Below are positions 1-11,696 of a DNA stretch of 64,000 nt, piece after piece (the stretch's first letter is position 1; every line of letters starts with the position of its first letter). Position numbers and translations under genes: made by a program. The notes beneath the pieces were generated by a model. It ran no database searches. It saw only the letters and a program-made list of their open reading frames with translations, and was not told where the DNA came from. The stretch covers positions 98,375,488 through 98,439,487 of the forward strand of contig CM060984.1 of NCBI GenBank assembly GCA_030765065.1, in the 5' to 3' direction. The stretch is from Deroplatys truncata (Eukaryota; Arthropoda; Insecta; Mantodea; Mantidae).

Positions 1-238
1 TGTCGCATCTCTGAAAGATACTGAACCTAAATACCAAGTTTGGTGTTTATCCGACTGTTCGTTTTTGAGTTATGCTGTTCACAGACACACAGACAGACAC
101 ACACGGACATGTTTACAAAAATGCTTTTTTTGGATTCAGTGAGTCTCAAAACATGTATTTCCGGTGAAATCTCGGTATCGAAATTTTGGGTGGAATACAA
201 TACTTCCCCTACTTACAATACGTAGTAGAGAAAGTAAT
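1..238 (+). repeat. Family A repeat, 3' part, cut by window start
   Basis: This is the right-hand end of family A in its forward orientation. It holds the shared block ending in GAGTTATGCTGTTCACAGA, a short CA/CAGA microsatellite, GGACATGTTT, and the terminal hairpin CTTACAATACGTAGTAG followed by AGAAAGTA. The same order of blocks recurs at 21.1-22.06 kb and 46.7-47.6 kb. The open frames here are repeat sequence and I assign them no function. The sequence that follows immediately belongs to an oppositely oriented family A copy, so this copy probably inserted into that one. Confidence 0.85.
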
Positions 239-239
239 G

Positions 240-575
240 TAGATATTGCTAAAAGACACAACTTGTGTAAAACTGTGGCATTTTATTTCCGAGGTATTCG
301 TTGTTATTGGTTTGAATAAGTCACTAGTTGTTTATTTGTTTGTTTTATCCCTTCTTGTGATCATTGAAAGGGTGGAATCTCAAAATTATCACATAGCGAC
401 CCGCTTTTTAAAGATTCCATTATCACTTAAGTCCTGTGTATCCCTCTCTACAACGAAAGTCTAATTAAAAGCATTTCTGCAAAGTTTATCTCGATTAACA
501 AGAAGTAGATATAAGATAAGCCTTTGTAAGAATATTTTCTGGAAGAAAGGGTAGAGAAAGTCATGTGAATATAAC
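240..575 (-). repeat. Family A repeat, partial, reverse orientation
   Basis: Diverged family A, read in reverse. It resumes near the conserved 'acacaacttgtg' block and passes the 'cacatagcgac' block. It ends in GTAGAGAAAGTCATGTGA, the usual outer end. Its other half is missing to the left, where the forward copy at 1-238 lies. The simplest reading is an older copy split by a younger one. Confidence 0.7.
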
Positions 576-796
576 AATTTTATGGTGAAACCAGCATTTT
601 CCCATTATAACTTCGATTTCCTGACGACGTATAAGAAAAACGCTTGATATTAATGGAAATATGTATGTGTATGAAGATGTTTAATTTCTAATTTCTTTAA
701 CCTTCTCATTTTCAATGTCTAGGATAGGGGGATTTTATTGAAAATATTTGTGTTACATTCTTTGAGTGTACAGAACTTAAATACTAACTTGGTACT

Positions 797-2027
797 TACG
801 AGGACGATACTGAAAATCTTTAGAAATTCAAGCAAGGATTAGTTTTAAAAATTTAAATGATTAATGTTTTGTTCTTCACAATTTTTTGGATTCGATGAAA
901 CCCGTCCTTAAAGCACTGATGCCACTCTTCCTGAGGCACTTCAGAAACCAGGCTTTTATAATGTTCCACTGCTTCATCTGAAGACGCAAAAGCGATTCCA
1001 GGCATTTTATCTTTAATTTTTGCCAACAGAAAGAAATTCCAAGGTGCTAGTCAGGGCTCTATGGTGGAGGGTCCAAGGGCATCCAGATACTCAGTTATTA
1101 GTTTTGCTGTAGGTGACGATGCGTTGTCATGATGTAACATTATTTTTCCTTTTGGGCGTTTTTCAGGAACTTTTTAAAAATTTGGCAGTAAAGAAACATT
1201 TGTGTACCAATCGACCGAAACGGTATGTCTATCTTCTACTGCTATTAGCAATGTGACCCCTTAAAAAAACTGTTAAATATCTTCTTACCAGCACTGCGAA
1301 TTCATCCAAAGTTTTGGAGGCGTAGGTTCGTTCGAAATACCCATTGAGCCGATTCACTTTTCTTTTTAGGATCATAACAGTAAATCCAAGATTTATCACC
1401 GGTAGCAATATTCCAAACCATATTTTAAGCGCCGCTTTTTAATTTCCCCAGAGCTTTTCTGCACCAACCAATGCGTTGTTGTTTTTGATCGAGAGTTAGT
1501 TTGTGCATCGACCACAAAGTTTTCTAAGTGATGATGTAAAATGTTTAGGATTTGACTCATACCAGTGCCGAATATCGCCGGAATAAATTCATAACATGTT
1601 CGTCGATTTTCTTCAAACATTGCTCGAACAGCAGCAATATTTTCATCAGTAACAGCAGTTTTTGGGTGTCCTTCACAAATTCATCACTAAGAAAAAGATC
1701 TATCTCTTTTGAATTTGCTATACCAATTATAAATTGTTCCCTTAGTTGGGGCTTCTTCGCGAAATGAATTTCTAATACGATCTTCACATTATTTGGGCGT
1801 TAGTTAAAATTGTAAAAAGTCATAGCCCGTAAATGTTCTCAAGTCAAATTCATTTTTTGGTGAATACTAAATCTTTAAATGATGATAATTAACAAACTAT
1901 TATATAAAATCGAACAAACTACCTGCAACCAACTCGTAAAGCATTAGAAAGTAGCTGTCAAATATAAACAAATTTCATTTGTTTTTAGAACTATGATACT
2001 CTAAAAATTTTCATTATCGCCCTCGTA
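797..2027 (-). mobile_element. mariner-family DNA transposon, degenerate, near full length
   Basis: Imperfect terminal inverted repeats of about 28 bp are visible: TACGAGGACGATACTGAAAA at the left and TACGAGGGCGATAATGAAAA read inward from the right. Both begin at a TA dinucleotide, the mariner target. The 1231-bp length fits an autonomous mariner. The minus strand encodes recognisable but broken transposase pieces. An N-terminal HTH-like part lies near 1557-1860. A motif GDKSWIYCYDPKKKSESAQW, the region of the first catalytic Asp, lies near 1320-1400. A C-terminal block with AKIKDKMPGIAF and DEAVEHYKSLVSEVPQEEW lies near 890-1040. Frameshifts separate the pieces, so it is a fossil. Confidence 0.9.
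880..1860 (-). pseudogene. mariner transposase pseudogene
   Basis: Broken reading frame of the mariner at 797-2027. When intact, this family cuts and pastes the element at TA sites through a D,D34D active site in the nucleus. Visible pieces run from an N-terminal DNA-binding region (minus strand, about 1860-1560), through an 'ILHHHLENF' block near 1540, to the GDKSWIY motif and the typical C-terminal 'EVPQEEWHQCFKDGFHRIQK'. Frame changes and stops interrupt it, so no product is expected. Membership of the mariner group is firm; the subfamily is not determined. Confidence 0.85.
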
Positions 2028-2385
2028 TTATATTCTTCGGTTATAAATATGCTGTTCTCTCTCTCCCTCTCTCTCTCAAACAAACATGTATACGAAATAA
2101 TTTATTTGTGTTCAGAGGATCTTAAAACGTGTATTTGTGGTGAAATCTCGATATGGAACTTCTAGATTGAATGCAGTACTTCCTCTAGCAAGTGGGAGAG
2201 AAACCAAAAATATTAACTATTAAATGTTATATAAAGTTAACCAATTACACTGAGATAAACCATGTCTAAGGTATCAATGTATGTTCAAAAATAATTCGAT
2301 TGTGATACATACCTACCTTAATTAATGTTATAGGAAATGGTTTATGAAGTTGATAAGTTGAAGATTGGAATATAAACCGATTTTA

Positions 2386-4050
2386 CTTTCTCTATCACGT
2401 ACTTACATTAAGTAGAGGAAGTATGGTATTTCATCCAAAATTTCGATGTCGAGATATCACCGGAAATACATGTTTTCAGGCCCTCTGAATCCCAAAAAAC
2501 ATTTTAGAAAAAGGTCCGAGTATGTGTGTGTCTGCCTATGAACAGTATAACGCAAAAACGATATAACGGTTAAATACCAAACGTGTTATTTAGGTTTAAC
2601 ATCTTCCAAAGATGCGACACGAATATTTGTAAGAAAATCCCTCAACTCAAACTACCCTTTACATGGAAGATTGTTCCAAATGTTCGATTTTCTCAAAAAT
2701 ATCCGTAGCGATTTTGATTGAAATACTGTATGTTTTTATTTACATGCCAAATAAAACCTATATGTTGAATTTTCTGGGAATAGCCTCTTAAGTCGTCTTC
2801 TTCCTGAATGAGTTTTGTACAACTGGTAAACTGTAAGAGATAGACAAAATGTATACAAAACGTTTGATTTTTTGCACTCACACAACTTTCTTTACTCTTG
2901 TACAAACGCTAATTCTCCATCTACTCCATGTTAATCAATATAAGCATTTGCATAAACTATCTTATTGCTAATTTTCTAGTATGTTCATGGGGAATGCAAT
3001 AGACTTTAAGCGATAGTAAAATTTTTTAAGAGCTGGTCCTATGCGGGACATTCCATTCTCTTTGCATGTCCTCGACGTTAAAAAAAATCCCAGTTAGAAA
3101 AATATAAACATTGGAAAATTCAAACAAATAACAAGGAATATCTCAGAAATGTTTCACTCGACAGAAAAACTGTATATGATATATATTGTCTGTTTTAAGA
3201 CACATTTTGTAAAAAATCTACATTTTTTGTGGAGTAAAATTTTGTCTTATCTCTTATGGTTTACCAGTTATGCGAAAGTTATTCAGAATGAAGAGTGTTT
3301 TTGGGAAATTCCCAGAAAATTCATGATATACATTTCATTTGCCATAACGATATCTTAAACATAAGTTACTTTAATCGAAATCGTTAGAGCTATTTTTGAG
3401 AAAATAAAAAATTTTAAATATGTTCCTGTAACGGTTAGTCTGGGGTGGGGGATTTTCTCGAAAATCTTCGTATCGCATCCTTGGAAGATAGTAGACTCGA
3501 GTACCAAGTTTTTTAGTTCTGTTCACAGACAGACACACACACGAACATGTTTCCAAAAATGCTTTACTTGGATTCAGGGTACCTCAAAACATGTATTTTA
3601 CCTGTGAAATCTGGATATCGAAGCAATACTTCTTCTGCTTACTATACGTAGTAGAAAAGCAAAAATGTAATGTCATTAAAACGCACAACTTATGCCATAA
3701 TATAGTTTGTGGCACTTCCGATATATATATTTTTATCATTGGTTTGAATTTTCAAATATTTATACTTTTCTCAAGTGGAAAATCGGTATTCATTTTTTTC
3801 ACATTTTGTGCAAAGAGCACGCAACTTGAAAGCCATCACATAGCGACACGCTCTTAAAAGATTTGAACATCCCATAAGATTAGTGTATTCTCCTAATCCC
3901 CTTTACCTACAAGTAAATATGTAATGCAATCATTTTTGCAAACCTCTATCTCTATTATCATGAAGTAGGCAGAATAACAGACATTTACAGCAACAGTTTG
4001 TTGTAGAATGGGTAGAGGAAATAATGTGAACGTAACACATGAGATCTTTT
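2386..4050 (-). repeat. Older family A copy split by a forward family A copy
   Basis: Bases 2386-2868 begin with TTTTACTTTCTCTATCACG, the terminal hairpin and GT repeat, and run to 'gatagacaaaatgtatacaaaac'. Bases about 3660-4050 continue the same consensus from 'gttaaaacacacaatttatg' through the 'cacatagcgacacg' block to GGGTAGAGGAAATAATGTGA. The intervening 2872-3659 is a family A copy in the opposite orientation. The two halves fit together without major loss, which supports nested insertion. Confidence 0.75.
2872..3659 (+). repeat. Family A copy nested inside another family A copy
   Basis: Forward copy starting 'gcactcacacaactttcttt' and ending 'cttactatacgtagtagaaaag'. It contains the 'atgtttcactcgacag', 'tcttatctcttatggtttac', 'ctggggtgggggattttct' and CA-repeat blocks in the usual order. 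The 3149-3358 and 3371-3556 frames lie in it and are not genes. It interrupts the reverse copy that surrounds it. Confidence 0.8.
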
Positions 4051-4890
4051 CCTCTCCCACACAGCATCAAGCCTGCTCTAAAACATTTTCCAAGCTGCTA
4101 TTAGTTGCAAAATATGTATGCATCACAGGAAGTCCGTGGAATGGATATCCTGCCTTTGCAGTTTATAAGGCTGAGAAACGCTAAGATATGAGAAGTTTAA
4201 TGTCGCCGCAATAAGAAAGACGTTCATGTCGTTAAGTTTAATGACTTCTTTTAAACAAATTAGGGTCGTTTCTTGTTCCTGAATCGAAAGTATACTATAT
4301 TCTGTTCTTTCTTTTATTGAAATCCCTTTGCTCGTTAAAACTTCTGCGGATATTTCCTGTAACAGTTGCTTCTGCAGTGCAGTGTTTAGCTGTTGGGAGT
4401 TTTTGTGTTCTCGGCCGTGACCACTGAGAGAAAACTAGTGACGTCATCATCGGTATGGGCATCGCCCGGCTGAAGAAACTACTTTATTGATAAACTATAC
4501 CTCCACCAGGCACCGTGGACAGCATTTCGGAAATATATCTGAAAAAATGATAATACTGAACATGAATTACGGACTGAATAAGTGACCTCGTCTTATCATT
4601 TAATTTATGTAACATGCTCAGCGGTAGAAATGTACCTTGGGTCTTCCCCATCATTTAATAAAGTTAATTTACAATTATATAGACAGATGCGTGGGTGCTT
4701 GACAACTGTAACTGTAATTTAGAGACCAAAATATTCTGGATTCAACTCCATACCAAAGAACATGATACCATTATACCGAGAGTTGCCAGTGCTTTATTCT
4801 ACATATCCCGCGTATGAGAAGTACCTATTTATTCTGTACAAAATTTGATACTGAGAGTTTACAGGTTTTAGAATCTCCTAAAACCGCAGC
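4051..4890. other. Unassigned AT-rich sequence
   Basis: No coding region or repeat family used elsewhere in the window was recognised. A TGACGTCA palindrome (CRE-like) occurs near 4439, but with no promoter or exon around it I assign no function. Confidence 0.4.
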
Positions 4891-5590
4891 CGCCCCAAAG
4901 AAAAACAAAATTGGAAAAGCGTCCGTGTGCGCGTGCGTGTGTTTATGTGTGAGCATTATAACGCAAAAACGAAAAGAGGGTTAATACCGAACCTGGTATT
5001 TAAGTTCAGCATCTTTCATGGGTAACAGATAAGGATTCCCACCCCGAATTTACATGAAACTTTTTTGAAAATTTTGATTTCCTAAAAATGGTTCTAACGA
5101 TTTTGATTAAAATACGACACATTAAAGATATTTACATAACAAATAAAGCGTATATCTTGAATTTTCTGGGAATAGCCTGTGAAGCTCTGCTTATTCGGAA
5201 GGAATTTTGTATAATCTTGTATAACTGGTAAACGTAAAGCAATAGACGAAAACTACCACACAACAAATGTAAATATCTTTAAAACGCACAATTTATTTCA
5301 AATAATTTTTTTGGTGGCATAAGCCATTTCTGAGATATCCGTTATTAATGACTCGAATTGTCCATTGCTTGTTCATTCTCTTCATGTGCTTTAAACATTC
5401 AGCTGTTTGTTGCGATTGCATGGAAACAGTATGGAATTTTAAGGTCAGCATATAGCGTCCAGATCTTAAACATTTGACTATCGCTGTTCTCTTTGTATCC
5501 ATAACGAAATGTATAATGTATCTATTTCTAGAAAACAAAAAATGCATTTTTAGAAAAAGCTCCGTGTGTCTGTTTGTCCCAATTACTATT
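4890..5590 (-). repeat. Family A copy, divergent subtype (A2)
   Basis: It begins with GT-rich 'gtgtgcgcgtgcgtgtgttt' and follows the family order: 'gcataacgcaaaaacga', 'ggtatttaagttcagcatct', 'aacgattttgattaaaatac', 'gaattttctgggaatagcc'. From about 5290 it carries a block ('gattgcatggaaacagtatggaattttaa', 'catatagcgtc', 'tttgactatcgctgttct') that recurs at 43.9-44.05 kb and, inverted, at 31.2-31.4 kb. I treat these three as one subtype. A second short fragment (5532-5580) restarts at 'aaaatgcatttttagaaaaa'. Confidence 0.75.
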
Positions 5591-5600
5591 TTCAAATGCT

Positions 5601-7447
5601 AACTGGGTCCCATTATTCCAAAATGTAAACAACCTAACTCGGTCCCGTTTTCCAAAATATAAACAACCTAACTCGGTCTCGATTTAGAAAATATAAACAA
5701 CCTAACTCGGTCTCGATTTAGAAAATATAAACAACCTAACTCGGTCTCGATTTAGAAAATATAAACAACCTAACTCGGTCCCGTTTTCCAAAATATAAAC
5801 AACCTAACTCGGTTCAGTTCTTCCAAAATATAAACAACCTAACTCGGTTCAGTTCTTCCAAAATATAAACAACCTAACTCAGTCCCATTTTCCAAAATAT
5901 AAAAATGTAACTCGGTCTCGTTCTTCCAAAATATAAACAACCTAACTTAGTCCCGTTTTCCAAAATATAAGCAAGCTAACTCAGTACCGTTTTCCAAAAT
6001 ATAAACGACCAACTCGGTTCCGTTTTCCAAAATATAAACAACCAACTCGGTTCCGTTTTCCAAAATATAAACAACCTAACTCAGACCCGTTTTCCAAAAT
6101 AAAAACAACCTAACTCAGTTCCGTTTTCCAAAATATAAACAAGCTAACTCAGTCCCCTTTTCCAAATATAAACAACCTAACTCGGTTCCGTTTTCCAAAA
6201 TATAAACAACCTAACTCAGTCCCGTTTTCCAAAATATAAACAAGCTAACTCAGTACCGTTTTCCAAAATATAAACAACCTAACTCGGTCTCGATTTAGAA
6301 AATATAAACAACCTAACTCGGTCTCGATTTAGAAAATATAAATCAACCTAACTCGGTCTCGATTTAGAAAATATAAACAACCTAACTCGGTCTCGATTTA
6401 GAAAATATAAACAACCTAACTCGGTCCCGATTTACAAAATATAAACAACCTAACTCAGTCCCATTTTCCAAAATATAAACAATGTAACTCGGTCTCGTTC
6501 TTCCAAAATGTAAACAACCTAACTCAGTCCCGTTTTCCAAAATATAAACAAGCTAACTCAGCACCGTTTTCCAAAATATAAACGACCAACTCGGTTCCGT
6601 ATTCCAAAATATAAACAACCAACTCGGTTCCGTTTTCCAAAATATAAACAACCTAACTCAGTCCCGTTTTCCAAAATACAAATAACCTAACTCAGTTCCG
6701 TTTTCCAAAATATAAACAACCTAACTCGGTTCCGTTTTCCAAAATATAAACAACCTAACTCGGTTGCGTTTTCCAAAATATAAACAACCTAACTCAGTCC
6801 CGTTTTCCAAAATACAAACAACCTAACTCAGTCCCGTTTTCCAAAATATAAACAAGCTAACTCAGTCCCGTTTTCCAAAATATAAACAACCTAACTCGGT
6901 TCAGTTCTTCCAAAATATAAACAACCTAACTCAGTCCCGTTTTCCAAAATACAAACAACCTAACTCAGTCCCGTTTTCCAAAATATAAACAAGCTAACTC
7001 AGTCCCGTTTTCTAAAATACAAACAACCTAACTCGGTTCAGTTCTTCCAAAATATAAACAACCTAACTCAGTCCCATTTTCCAAAATATAAACAATGTAA
7101 CTCGGTCTCGTTCTTCCAAAATATAAACAACCAACTCGGTTCCGTTTTCCAAAATATAAACAAGCTAACTCAGTAACGTTTTCCAAAATATAAACAACCT
7201 AACTCGGTTCCGTTTTCCAAAATATAAACGACCAACTCGGTTCCGTTTTCCAAAATATAAACAACCAACCGGTTCCGTTTTCCAAAATATAAACAACCTA
7301 ACTCAGTCCCGTTTTCCAAAATACAAACAACCTAACTCAGTTCCGTTTTCCAAAATATAAACAACCTAACTTGGTTCCGTTCTTCCAAAATGTAAACTAC
7401 GTAACTCAGTCCCGTTTTTCAAAATATAAATAACCTAACTCGGTCCT
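5601..7447 (+). repeat. 34-bp minisatellite with higher-order structure
   Basis: About 54 tandem units of roughly 34 bp fill the interval. The core is CCAAAATATAAACAACCTAA followed by 'ctcggttccgtttt'. Variants replace the lead with 'cgatttagaaaatata', 'cagttcttcc' or 'cccattttcc', or shorten 'aacctaac' to 'aaccaac' or 'aagctaac'. The variants are not randomly ordered. A characteristic series starting at the 'aatgtaactcggtctcg' unit recurs near 5905, 6480 and 7093, giving a higher-order period of about 17-18 units. There is no convincing reading frame. Confidence 0.97.
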
Positions 7448-7990
7448 GTATGAAATTAAACTCAATCCAGTTTATGTTAAGACTTTTCAGCAAACCTGCA
7501 AAACGATACGCCGTTTCATGTTTCACCGAAACGTATTTTTAACAGCAAAATCAGGTGTCGTATAAAAAACATTACTCTATTAAATACATGTAACAGTTTT
7601 GTAAACTCCGCACACAAAATAGTTGAAAAGTTGATGTATTATTATAAAAATATAATTCCAACCAAATGAAAGATTTTTAAAAATGCCTAAATATGTAACT
7701 GTGTTAATGTTTGTGCTTTTGTAAAGAGCTACCAGCGATGTCGCGGTCACAACCAAATACTTGTGCTCAGTGCCACAATAGATTTTTCGTAACAGGGATG
7801 CCACACGACTTTATACTTCACTAAGCATAGAGTATTATTACGGTTGGGTTGTTGACAGTTTCTTCACGAAGATTTCGTGACCGAGTTAGGCTGCTTTCCA
7901 AATTACAGACTACTTAGGACATTAAAAAATCACCTCAATCTTTACTTTCAACCCGTACTTATAGAATGTACTAATTCAATGTCGGGCAAG
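7448..7990. other. Unassigned AT-rich spacer after the minisatellite
   Basis: No gene recognised. A reverse-strand echo of the minisatellite occurs at about 7869-7905 ('cgtgaccgagttaggctg ctttccaaatta'). It suggests the array once extended or was rearranged here, but the match is short. Confidence 0.35.
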
Positions 7991-8128
7991 ACAGCTGTAA
8001 GGGAGGATTCACCATAAAATTGTACAATAATTTCAAAAAGAACGGCAGAAGGTAAATGAAATTAATTAATTGATTTGATATTCGAGTTTAAAAAGCTATC
8101 CGTGCAACGTCGGGGAACCAGCTAGTAC
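7990..8128 (+). mobile_element. Putative Helitron-like (or RTE-like) 3' end
   Basis: The segment ends in 'ccgtgcaacgtcggggaac cagCTAGTA', a short GC stem followed by CTAG. This resembles the 3' terminus of Helitron-type elements and also of some RTE-derived repeats. A diverged second copy of the preceding 130 bp lies at 57461-57598, sharing 'aagtaaatgaaatta' and 'gagtttgaaaagctacc'. Two copies support a mobile repeat, but the class is uncertain because neither 5' end was found. Confidence 0.4.
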
Positions 8129-9240
8129 TTAATATAGGTAATTAGAAAGGAAAATTATTTCACATAGGCAGAGTTGAACCTACAAACTCAGATCCACTAA
8201 AAATCTTAGAGCACAAGAGCAAAACTAACTTTGCCGAAGTTTGATGTAATGAAGTATGTCTAACATGATTCTGCTTTTATACCTAAACGAAATAAAAAAT
8301 TATTTATTTTCGGTAACATTTAATCATGACAGCTTTATCAAAGGGCTTTTACAGAAGGCTTTAATTTGAGGCTTGTGAGATTTAGAGAGCAGTATGATAA
8401 ATTCAGTATGAATGTGTAAATGAGTATTTGTTTTGTGTAAACACTGGTATATTTTAATTAAATATAAACTATTTGCTTTTAGGTATTTAATGAGTATTGT
8501 ATTATATGTTAGGGAATGCCACTTTTTCACACTTACTGCTAGCACTATATTAATTACTTAATTTTTCATAGTTCTTAGCGTCTGATGATTGCATTTAATT
8601 AGACAACGTCTGCAGTATACTCACGGCAGTAATTAACTAAGTTAATTAAGGCAGTATGCTGGTTAAACGTATCATTTTCGTTTTAAACTTGGTAATTAAT
8701 CGTAATATCCTGTGAGCAGAAAGGTACATATGCTTTTTTCTAGCATTAGCACCTAAAATCCCCCCCAAAAGGGTTCTTTGAATGAGATGTCTAAAACAGG
8801 CAGAGACTGGTTTTCCCCTTTCCTGTTCTTTAATATACTACCCTTCTGCACCGGACGCTTGAAATAAATTGGAAAGCGGAATGGTAAAGCTACATAAAAA
8901 GGATTTTAATACTTTTTTATTGCTGCACGACACCTTATTGCGGTCCCATTGACCAGCGGGAACACAAGATGCACAGGGTAATAAAATCAGTGACTATATA
9001 CGCCGTGACTAATGGGGGTAAGAAAAGAAACATAATATTCCAGAGATTTCTAAAGCATGATGGTACAATACCACTTCCTTACAATACCAAATACACATGC
9101 ACGGTAAAGCGAAGCTTCTTTTGACGATTTTAATGTCCCTCTGCCAAAAACATATGACACAGCCTCTATTTCAAAGCAGGAAGCGTTTTGTTGCCCCCCG
9201 AGTTTATCTTGCCTGTATGAATAGGGTGGACCCAGGATAA
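8129..9240. other. Unassigned AT-rich sequence
   Basis: No transposase, reverse transcriptase or exon-like stretch was recognised. A weak tRNA-like B-box in reverse ('agttgaacctacaaactc') near 8172 may be a decayed SINE. Confidence 0.35.
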
Positions 9241-9369
9241 ATAAACGGTGATACGAGACAAACTAAAGCACTTATGTAAAATTTAGTTTTTTAAGTACTG
9301 TAAACATAGGAGCTACTTCCACTTTACTGCTATGAACACCTAGTTGCGATTTCAGTCTAATCATAAAAT

Positions 9370-9536
9370 GGACTATAAAGTTGGTGGTCCCGCGTCGTAG
9401 ATTTACGACACGTAAAAGAACTTCAAACCTGATAAAGAGGTCTCTGAACAAAATTTCCGGTCTTTCACCCTCAATATGAAATGATACGTTAAGAACCATA
9501 GCAGTTAAAGAGCGTCCATAAATAAAACTCAATGCT
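9370..9536 (+). mobile_element. SINE S3, tail part
   Basis: The block 'ggtggtcccgcgtcgtagat ttacgacacgtaaaagaac' continues to 'gttaaagagcgtccataaat aaaactc'. It matches the body and tail of the complete S3 copy at 63246-63545. The tRNA-related head is not recognisable upstream (9240-9370), so this copy is 5' truncated or decayed. It abuts a family A copy. Confidence 0.8.
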
Positions 9537-10065
9537 AGGTAGAGGAAGTATTGCACTCCACCTAAAAATTCAATATCAGTTTTGTGATCCCTCAACCCAA
9601 AAGTCTTTATAGAAAAGGTTCTATGAGTGAGAGAGAGAGAGTAGCACAGCTCAGAAACGAAGTTGTATTAAATATCAAATTTTGTATTTAACTTCTGCAT
9701 CTTCCAAGGATCCAATACGAATACTGTCAAGCAAGTGCCCCTTTCCCTTTACATGGAAAAGTTTTTATTTCTTTTTCCCACAAATGGATCTAATGATTTT
9801 GGTTAAAATATGTGTAGGATATTTAAAGGACTAATAAAATCTGTATCTTGAATAGTCTGGAATATCCTGTGAAGTGCTGTTCATTCTGACTGAATTGCGT
9901 ATAATTTTTTATAACTAGTAAACCATAAGAGACAGATGAAAATCTTCAAAAAATGCTAGAATTTGTTGAGATACATAGTAATGTTCAAGTCAACTTTTTC
10001 TGTAGCATTAGCCGTTTTCCATATATTTCTTGCTATATTTTAAATGTTCCCAGGGTAAACTGTTA
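9537..10065 (-). repeat. Family A copy, A2-like, partial
   Basis: Starts inside the terminal hairpin (AGGTAGAGGAAGTATTGCAC) directly after the SINE. The usual blocks follow: GA-repeat, 'cacagctcagaaacgaag', 'ctgcatcttccaaggatcc', 'gaatagtctggaatatcctg', 'ataactagtaaaccataagag'. It fades out near 10065 before the distal end. Confidence 0.75.
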
Positions 10066-10404
10066 TGCGGTTTACTGTTAATTGTTTTATATGTTAACAT
10101 TTAAAAGCATCTTAGGCGATTTTTTTTTTACCCACATGTGTTCATAAGTAATAAAAACTGACTGATGATATGTGAACAGTTGGGTGATATTTTCCGTATT
10201 GTGGGTATAAATAAGTCGACATTGCTTAATTTGATCTTACTTATAGTCCAAAATGTATCGCGAGAAAGGATTAAGTGAAGTTGCATTGGGGGGAGAAAGT
10301 TTTGTAAACTGTGATATTTAAGAATTTTTAACATTAATTCTGGTTACCAAGACGAACCTTAAGGACGGGAATAAGCATAATAACCCTACTGTATACCATT
10401 TTTG

Positions 10405-10520
10405 GACTTACTTTCTTACTTACTTTTTATATTTCTTTCTTTCCTTTATTTCTTTCTGCCTGTCTCTCTTTCTTTCTTTATTTATTTGTTTGTTTGTTTG
10501 TTTCTTTCTTTCTTTCTGTG
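10405..10520. repeat. CTTT/TTTG-rich microsatellite
   Basis: Imperfect tetranucleotide runs, chiefly TTTC and TTTG, e.g. 'tttgtttgtttgtttctttc'. Confidence 0.9.
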
Positions 10521-11370
10521 TGTTATTATTTCTAAATGTTCCATGATAATGAATAAATAACCACAGAGAACATTATCTTCTATAGTACTTCAATCTGTAA
10601 ATGATTGGAAAGTCCGCCTAAAGTAAGAAGCAAGCAAATGCAATTGTTGGTGATCTTATATGGTATAATTAACTGCAAATAGTATGGAAATAAAGCCCTA
10701 TTATATAAATAACAAGAACTAAAGCCATTTAGGCAATCACAATTTTTATTTTTTTAATCTGTTTTCATGCTCTTTGACATAGGTAAGATTGCAGTAGTAT
10801 CCGAATCCATGTTATTTACGTTTTATTTACAACACCCGTTTACAGAAATCACTTTTCAGCACGTAATATATGATTGCTCTAAAAGTGAATCGATCACATT
10901 CACAAGAACTTTGAATCTCTTCTTCATAAAAAAACGGTGCGAAATTTTTATATAGCCATCCATTTCGGAAATGTGATTTTTTATACCCTCCTTTCCTTAA
11001 TGAAATTAAAACTCTTAGAGGAGTACATGTAAATATCTGCACGACATTTTTTTAACTGTATTCTATTGTTATAAAGAGAGAAAATATCCGTGAGATATGC
11101 AGGCAGTTAGTAAACCAGATAATATTATTCGCCATTGAAAAGCACTGTTCTTTCGGACGATATAGCTATAAACTATTTTCAACAATTTAACACTGGGGGG
11201 TGGTTCATATGGCTATCATTTATTTTCAGTCCGTTTCTTTTAATATGAATATCAGATGGAGTTGCATAATCGTATTCATATTCCAAATTTCCCTCTGGTT
11301 TCACTGAACTTTTATTATTAAGGAGTACTTTTGGTACGATGTTGACGAAACTTGGCATACTTGTGTTTTA
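10521..11370. other. Unassigned AT-rich sequence
   Basis: Only chance-length frames on both strands; no repeat family of this window was recognised. Confidence 0.4.
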
Positions 11371-11579
11371 GAATCCGACAGGGCTAAAAATTAAAAACCT
11401 TCCGCTATCCATATTTGGAACCCCTAACACACAAATATTTGGCCTATATAGACAAAACTTCATAAGAATCCAACGGAAAAATTGGTGGCTTACATTCTCA
11501 CGAACTACATCTATCATATTTTCAATCTTAACACTGAAAATATGGTAGGTGTAGTCTAGGCATAGGTATAGGTTATACA

Positions 11580-11690
11580 AGGGAGGGGATCCACAAAGAT
11601 ATATTGTGGCTACTACCCCCAGGAGGAAGGGACGAAGTGAAGAAACCACAGAAGGCGACAGACAGCAGGAGACAGGCAGAAGAAGGGTTG
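11580..11690. repeat. Possible SINE-like fragment
   Basis: A run 'cccccaggaggaagggacga' followed by 'gaaaccacagaagg' resembles 'cccaggaggaatggttgagg' plus 'gaaccgcaggaga' at 49430-49470 in the GC-rich cluster. It is probably a shared repeat tail. The evidence is limited to about 50 bp of similarity. Confidence 0.35.
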
Positions 11691-11696
11691 GATACT

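Larger units (their letters stand above)
690..2203 (+). repeat. Diverged family A copy split by a mariner
   Basis: Bases about 690-796 match the family A block that runs 'gggggattttcttgaaaa... gatactgaacctaaatac... acttggta'. Bases 2028-2203 resume at 'gttataaatatgctgttc' and carry a CT-rich microsatellite where other copies have CA repeats, then the 'ggtgaaatctcgatat' block. The gap between them is exactly the mariner at 797-2027. The family A copy is therefore older than the mariner insertion. Confidence 0.7.

Noticed and set aside
4436-4446. CRE-like TGACGTCA
   Set aside because: A single 8-base motif with no promoter, exon or second motif nearby; expected by chance in a window of this size.
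5601-7447. CRISPR-like array
   Set aside because: Units are contiguous 34-bp tandem repeats without unique spacers, in a eukaryotic context.
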